Part shown: positions 5,636 through 6,238 of the stretch, piece after piece
How positions within the stretch are numbered: position 1 is the stretch's first letter
Layout of the letters: the number at the start of each line of letters is the position of its first letter
Assembly (NCBI GenBank): GCA_020848595.1
Contig: JADLHV010000257.1
Location: 1 to 6,238, forward strand
Length of the DNA stretch: 6,238 bases
Source: Bacteroidia bacterium
GTDB lineage: Bacteria; Bacteroidota; Bacteroidia; NS11-12g; UBA955
Direction of reading: 5' to 3'
Notes under the pieces: generated by a model
The model's database searches: none
The model's input: the letters and a program-made list of their open reading frames with translations, nothing else
What the model was told of the DNA's origin: nothing
Made by a program: the position numbers and the translations under genes

Positions 5636-6238
5636 GATTTACATATTGCAATTTAAGTGCTCTAACAGCATCGATGGTTGCAGATTTTTCATTTTGACCA
5701 CCAGTATCAAAAACACCTCGAACATGTTTTTGTTTGTCGACTATAACAATTTTATTACTATGAAAGAGTCCTTGATGACCATCTTCGGCACCAGGTATTT
5801 TAAAACTATTAGCGGCTAAGCTATAGATTTTCGCCTTAGAGCCCGTTAGGAACTGCCAATTTTGACCAGCTCCAAGTTGATTTGCATACTTTGCAAGCAC
5901 CTCAGGGCGATCATTTTCTGGATCAACAGAGAAGCTCAAAAAAACAATAGAAGTATCTTTTGCAAATTCTTTATAGACATGCTGAGCGATATAACTATTC
6001 ATTTTAGGACAAATAGTTTCGCAAGAGGCAAAGAAGAAACTGACTAATAAAATTTTATTTTCATACGATTTAAGAGAGACACTATCACCGAATTGGTTAA
6101 CGAGATGAAAATCATTGATAGTATGATAAATTGTGTCACCATTAGCGGCTAATTCTCTTTCGTAATAGTAAGGTAATGGTTTAGAATAATGTACACCTGT
6201 TTTGTTAATGATAATCCAGATAATTGGCATCCCGATTA
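5613..6238 (-). CDS. sco1: SCO1/SenC/PrrC family copper chaperone, 5' end off the right edge
   Basis: A membrane-anchored thioredoxin-fold protein that delivers copper to the CuA site of cytochrome c oxidase and/or keeps its cysteines reduced, on the outer face of the inner membrane. Numbered from the ATG at 6230, the copper-binding CETIC motif has Cys70 and Cys74 (within FFFASCETICPKM), and the third ligand is His157 in GLFHSNKIVIVD. Other family marks are VDPENDRPEVLAKYA (102-116) and NWQFLTGS (124-131). All three metal ligands are present, so the protein should be functional. The ATG at 6230 probably is not the true start: the frame stays open to the window edge, and MPIIWIII looks like the end of the N-terminal membrane anchor, which is cut short. 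The C-terminus overlaps the DUF420 gene by 23 bases. SCO followed by DUF420 is a common oxidase-assembly pairing. Confidence 0.95.
   Translation of the reverse strand, partial: IGMPIIWIIINKTGVHYSKPLPYYYERELAANGDTIYHTINDFHLVNQFGDSVSLKSYENKILLVSFFFASCETICPKMNSYIAQHVYKEFAKDTSIVFLSFSVDPENDRPEVLAKYANQLGAGQNWQFLTGSKAKIYSLAANSFKIPGAEDGHQGLFHSNKIVIVDKQKHVRGVFDTGGQNEKSATIDAVRALKLQYVNHENHSQK

Noticed and set aside
5409..5819. Plus-strand 136-codon frame
   Set aside because: It is antisense to the DUF420 and SCO genes, both of which have clear family motifs in their own frames; its product matches nothing I recognise.
5862..6047. Plus-strand 61-codon frame
   Set aside because: It is antisense to the SCO catalytic region, including the CETIC motif, and has no independent support.

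Overview
The window is AT-rich and every gene I can support lies on the minus strand. It looks like a chromosomal segment from a member of the Bacteroidota. Four things point there: starts with no Shine-Dalgarno sequence, promoter-like elements of the TTTG / TAnnTTTG type, a very large secreted lipase-plus-beta-helix protein, and a cytochrome-oxidase assembly block whose gene order (SCO protein, DUF420 protein, small CPMC protein, DUF983 protein) is, as I recall it, typical of this phylum. The genus cannot be told from this sequence.

Reading in the direction of transcription, from high to low coordinates, the right part (6238 to 3728) is a compact five-gene block. It starts with a SCO1/SenC copper chaperone that runs off the right edge. 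Next is a five-helix DUF420 membrane protein, related to the CtaM/YozB oxidase-assembly factors, whose start overlaps the SCO gene by 23 bases. Then come an 80-residue secreted or membrane protein with a CPMC motif, a DUF983 membrane zinc-ribbon protein overlapping it by 11 bases, and a second, unrelated zinc-ribbon membrane protein of about 200 residues. A likely job for the block is metal delivery to, and assembly of, the terminal oxidase; this is firm for SCO, reasonable for DUF420, and only inferred for the other three. A Crp/Fnr-type palindrome sits about 41 bases upstream of a predicted start of transcription for the CPMC-DUF983 pair, so the second half of the block may have its own regulated promoter. 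A strong intrinsic terminator at 3624..3659 closes the block.

The left part (3567 to 1, continuing off the left edge) is one open reading frame of at least 1189 codons. It encodes a signal peptide, an N-terminal region that probably includes an Ig-like beta sandwich, an alpha/beta-hydrolase (lipase-like) domain with a GxSxG nucleophile elbow, and a long right-handed beta-helix region. It has its own promoter-like sequence just downstream of the terminator and is probably an independent transcription unit. The C-terminus, where a type IX secretion sorting domain would be expected, lies outside the window.

No RNA genes, insertion sequences, CRISPR arrays or signs of recent transfer were seen. 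No non-coding stretch exceeds about 160 bases.
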